Both the position numbers and the translations under genes were made by a program. Below, in pieces: positions 61,545 through 64,000 of a stretch of DNA of 64,000 nucleotides. Position 1 is the stretch's first letter; every line of letters starts with the position of its first letter. The notes beneath the pieces are model-generated. The model was given only the letters and a program-made list of their open reading frames with translations, made no database searches and was not told the origin of the DNA. This DNA comes from Streptomyces sp. WMMC500 (GTDB lineage Bacteria > Actinomycetota > Actinomycetes > Streptomycetales > Streptomycetaceae), in assembly GCF_027497195.1 (NCBI RefSeq), contig NZ_CP114905.1:5219001-5283000 (forward strand), read 5' to 3'.

Positions 61545-62831
61545 ATGGACGTGAACGCGGCGGTCGCCGCGGCGGCGGCGCTGGCCGGGCTGTGCACCGG
61601 CGTCATCGCCGTGCTCGCGTTCCGGTGGAGCGAGCGTGAGCAGGCCCGGCCGACGCGCACCTCGCTGCACACGGCCGCGGTGCTGCCGCCCGGTGTGGAC
61701 ACCGTGCTCTCCGTCCTGCGCTCGTCCGCCGTCGTCCTCGACGAGGACGACGCCGTGGTCAAGGCCAGCTCCGCGGCGTACGCCCTGGGGCTCGTCCGCG
61801 GCGGCCGGCTGGCCGTCGAGCCGATGCTGGCCATGGCCCGCGACACGCGCCGCGACGGCGAGATACGGCAGGTCGAGCTGGACCTGCCCCGGCGCGGCGG
61901 GCGCATCGCGTCCGGGGGAGGCGCGCTGGCGGTCTCCGCCCGCGTCGCGCCGCTCGGCTCCCGGCTCGTGCTGCTGCTGGTCGAGGACATGACCGAGGCC
62001 CGCCGCATCGAGGCCGTCCGCCGCGACTTCGTCGCGAACGTCAGCCACGAGCTGAAGACCCCGGTCGGCGCGCTGTCCCTGCTCTCCGAGGCGGTCATGG
62101 ACGCCGCCGACGACCCCGAGGCGGTGGAGCGGTTCGCCGGCCGGATGCAGGGCGAGGCGACGCGGCTGACCAGCCTCGTACAGGAGCTGATCGACCTCTC
62201 CCGGGTGCAGAACGACGACCCGCTGGAGGACGCCGAGCCGGTACGGGTCGACGAACTGGTCGGCGAGGCCATGGAGCGGTGCCGGCAGCAGGCCGGCGCC
62301 AAGCAGATAACCATCGCCAGCGGCGGCAGCGACGGACTCCACGTCTGGGGCAACCGCGGCCAGCTCGCCGCGGCCCTGGGCAACCTGGTGGAGAACGCCG
62401 TGAACTACAGCCCGGCCCGTACCAGGGTCGGCATCGCGGCCCGCAAGCTGCCCGCCACGGGCGGCGACCTGATCGAGATCGCGGTCACCGACCAGGGGAT
62501 CGGCATCTCCGAGAAGGACCGCGAGCGGGTCTTCGAGCGCTTCTACCGGGTCGACCCGGCGCGCTCGCGGGCCACCGGCGGGACCGGCCTCGGTCTCGCC
62601 ATCGTCAAGCACGTGGCCGCCTCGCACGGCGGGGAGGTCACGGTGTGGAGCGCTGAGGGCCAGGGCTCCACCTTCACCCTGCGGCTGCCCGAGGCCGCAC
62701 GTCCGAAGATCGGCCGGCCCGACACCGACCGCAGCGGAGCTCTCATCGGGCCGGAGGACCTCGACGGCGAGGACCGGCTACGGCTCGACGGGACCGACGC
62801 GTCAGACACAGCTCCGGAGGTCATCCCGTGA
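61545..62831 (+). CDS. phoR: Phosphate sensor histidine kinase PhoR
   Basis: 428-aa membrane kinase. A single N-terminal helix (AAAAALAGLCTGVIAVLAFRW) anchors it; a cytoplasmic PAS-like region at about 50-160 follows. The phospho-His lies in VANVSHELKTPVGALSLLSE. N-box NLVENAVNYSP, G1 TDQGIGIS, F VFERFYRVD, G2 GTGLGLAIV. The tail is acidic. Phosphorylates PhoP under phosphate limitation. phoP starts 88 nt downstream. Confidence 0.96.
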   Translation: MDVNAAVAAAAALAGLCTGVIAVLAFRWSEREQARPTRTSLHTAAVLPPGVDTVLSVLRSSAVVLDEDDAVVKASSAAYALGLVRGGRLAVEPMLAMARDTRRDGEIRQVELDLPRRGGRIASGGGALAVSARVAPLGSRLVLLLVEDMTEARRIEAVRRDFVANVSHELKTPVGALSLLSEAVMDAADDPEAVERFAGRMQGEATRLTSLVQELIDLSRVQNDDPLEDAEPVRVDELVGEAMERCRQQAGAKQITIASGGSDGLHVWGNRGQLAAALGNLVENAVNYSPARTRVGIAARKLPATGGDLIEIAVTDQGIGISEKDRERVFERFYRVDPARSRATGGTGLGLAIVKHVAASHGGEVTVWSAEGQGSTFTLRLPEAARPKIGRPDTDRSGALIGPEDLDGEDRLRLDGTDASDTAPEVIP

Positions 62832-62919
62832 CCCGCGTGCCCACCGCCCGGCGCGGCGTCGTCCGTCGCCGCCCGGCTCCCCCAACCCCGTGCTGTCCAT
62901 CCACCTCGGAGGTCAGAGC

Positions 62920-63600
62920 GTGACCCGGGTTCTCGTCGTCGAGGACGAAGAATCGTTCAGCGACGCACTGTCGTACATGCTCCGCAAGGAGGGCTTCGAG
63001 GTAGCCGTGGCCACCACGGGCCCCGAGGCGCTCGACGACTTCGACCGCAACGGCGCCGACCTGGTGCTGCTGGACCTCATGCTGCCGGGGCTGCCCGGCA
63101 CGGAGGTGTGCCGCCAGTTGCGCGGCCGGTCCAACGTTCCGGTCATCATGGTGACCGCCAAGGACAGCGAGATCGACAAGGTCGTCGGGCTGGAGATAGG
63201 AGCCGACGACTACGTGACGAAACCCTTCTCCTCCCGGGAGCTGGTCGCCCGGATCCGCGCGGTCCTGCGCCGCCGCGGCGAACCGGAGGAGGCCGAGCCG
63301 GCGGCCCTGGAGGTCGGCCCGGTGCGGATGGACGTCGACCGGCACGTCGTCACGGTCGCCGGCGACAAGGTCGACCTCCCGCTGAAGGAGTTCGACCTGC
63401 TGGAGATGCTGCTGCGCAACGCCGGCCGGGTGCTGACCCGGATGCAGCTCATCGACCGGGTCTGGGGCGCCGACTACGTCGGCGACACCAAGACCCTCGA
63501 CGTCCACGTCAAGCGGCTGCGGGCGAAGATCGAGCCGGACCCCGGCGCGCCGCGGTATCTGGTGACGGTCCGCGGCCTGGGCTACAAGTTCGAGCCGTAA
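62920..63600 (+). CDS. phoP: Phosphate response regulator PhoP
   Basis: 226-aa OmpR-type regulator. The GTG at 62920 (TRVLVVEDEESFSDALSYML) is preceded by GGAGGT and agrees with known PhoP starts. Receiver: EDEE, phospho-Asp in LVLLDLMLPGLPG, MVTAKDSE, VTKPFSSRE. DNA-binding domain: LPLKEFDLLEMLLRNAGRVL and DTKTLDVHVKRLRAKIEPDP with RGLGYKFEP. Binds PHO boxes such as those before ppk and phoU. Confidence 0.97.
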   Translation: MTRVLVVEDEESFSDALSYMLRKEGFEVAVATTGPEALDDFDRNGADLVLLDLMLPGLPGTEVCRQLRGRSNVPVIMVTAKDSEIDKVVGLEIGADDYVTKPFSSRELVARIRAVLRRRGEPEEAEPAALEVGPVRMDVDRHVVTVAGDKVDLPLKEFDLLEMLLRNAGRVLTRMQLIDRVWGADYVGDTKTLDVHVKRLRAKIEPDPGAPRYLVTVRGLGYKFEP

Positions 63601-63681
63601 CCGGCCCCGTACGGCGGAAGCGCGTGCGCGCGTGCGCCGTACGAAACGGCGCTTGCGCCGTACGGAACGGAGGGGCACCCG

Positions 63682-63707
63682 GCCCCGGCGCGCGGCAGCG
63701 CCGGGGC
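63682..63707. terminator. Hairpin between phoP and the right-edge gene
   Basis: 10-bp arms GCCCCGGCGC (63682-63691) and GCGCCGGGGC (63698-63707) with a 6-nt loop, between convergent genes. The preceding stretch 63627-63672 contains a repeated GCGCCGTACG(A/G)AACGG. Confidence 0.6.
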
Positions 63708-63723
63708 GCCGGGGCCCGTTCGT

Positions 63724-64000
63724 TCAGTGCTCGCTGACCGGGGTGTCCGAGGAAGCCGCCTCGTCCTCCGTGCCCGCGGTGCCGTCGGTGGCGCTCTCCG
63801 TGGCGTCCGCGTCCGGCGGCGTCGAGGCGTCGCCGGTGCCGTCCGTGCCCTCGGTGCTCTCCGTGCCCTCGGCGGCGTCCGTGCCCGTGCCCGCGTCCTC
63901 GCCGGGCTCTCCGGTCTCACCCGTCTCGCCCGGCTCGGCGTCGGGGGAGGAGGTCCCGGTCTCCACCGGGCTCGGCGACTCGGTCGCGGCCCAGGGCGCG
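63724..64000 (-). CDS. Acidic Thr/Glu/Gly-rich protein, C-terminal part (truncated by window edge)
   Basis: The frame is open to base 64000 on the minus strand. The visible 91 residues are low complexity: PGETGETGEPGEDAGTGTD and similar, ending SSDTPVSEH. No structured domain is seen, so this is the disordered tail of a longer protein whose identity lies beyond the edge. A GTG at 63966 could be misread as its start. Confidence 0.65.
   Translation of the reverse strand, partial: APWAATESPSPVETGTSSPDAEPGETGETGEPGEDAGTGTDAAEGTESTEGTDGTGDASTPPDADATESATDGTAGTEDEAASSDTPVSEH

Noticed and set aside
1..64000. tRNA, rRNA, CRISPR array, insertion sequence or attachment site
   Set aside because: Looked for cloverleaf-like segments, regularly spaced repeats and transposase motifs while reading; none was convincing. 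A tRNAscan/ISfinder run would be decisive.

Overview
The window is high-GC actinobacterial chromosome and looks like Streptomyces or a close relative. GC-rich third codon positions, many GTG starts, ATGA/GTGA coupled operons and mycothiol genes all point that way. So does the core gene set: glnR, mshA/mshD, phoU-phoR-phoP, ppk-CHAD-NUDIX, a sulfurtransferase with DUF1416, an HtrA-type protease beside a two-component system, and an SSI-type protease inhibitor. As I recall it, the S. coelicolor SCO4140-SCO4230 region has a similar gene set. I see no tRNA, rRNA, CRISPR array or intact insertion sequence.

Layout. 0-9.5 kb is a fructan/fructose utilisation locus. A LacI regulator (cut by the left edge) and a fructose/ribose-type ABC importer are on the minus strand. 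A secreted GH32 levanase and a PfkB fructokinase are divergent from them, around a twin LacI-type operator. A second GH32 enzyme has a LamG-like domain and an altered catalytic motif. 9.6-14.8 kb holds small regulator/enzyme groups: aldo/keto reductase, MFS, MarR, VOC, then AraC divergent from an SDR. 14.8-18.3 kb is a tandem pair of ABC-F proteins. 18.5-23.7 kb is a sulfur-linked block: DsrE-like, DUF3099, DUF1416 and rhodanese with an upstream leader peptide, then DUF2993, a large membrane protein and a MoaD-like protein. 23.8-29.3 kb has a heterodimeric ABC exporter, a Uma2 protein and an alpha/beta hydrolase. 29.3-31.3 kb is a small ORF, glnR and lacI.

The most interesting part is 31.6-39.6 kb, a compact class III lanthipeptide locus in the ram/amf order: AraC-type regulator, LanKC synthetase, three consecutive precursor peptides not listed by simple long-ORF calling, then two ABC exporter half-transporters. 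Each precursor has an ILxLQ-like leader motif and two S-x2-S-x3-C ring motifs, the spacing known from SapB/AmfS. The locus lies between glnR-lacI and htrA-two-component genes that I recall as neighbours in S. coelicolor, so it looks like an insertion.

39.6-43.5 kb carries the secretion-stress-like protease, its two-component system and an SSI inhibitor. 43.6-47.5 kb has a DUF574 methyltransferase, a secreted 5'-nucleotidase and mshD. 47.5-51.7 kb is the PHO-box-preceded ppk-CHAD-NUDIX operon. 51.7-55.6 kb has VOC/TetR with twin operators, YbjN, mshA and a methyltransferase. 55.7-57.9 kb is a type VII secretion-like trio. 57.9-64 kb has an MFS transporter, gpmA, a new-looking 58-residue cysteine-rich protein, phoU divergent from phoR-phoP across a PHO box, and a truncated acidic low-complexity protein at the right edge.

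Several genes have a TAnnnT -10 box only 6-7 nt before the start codon, the signature of leaderless transcripts.
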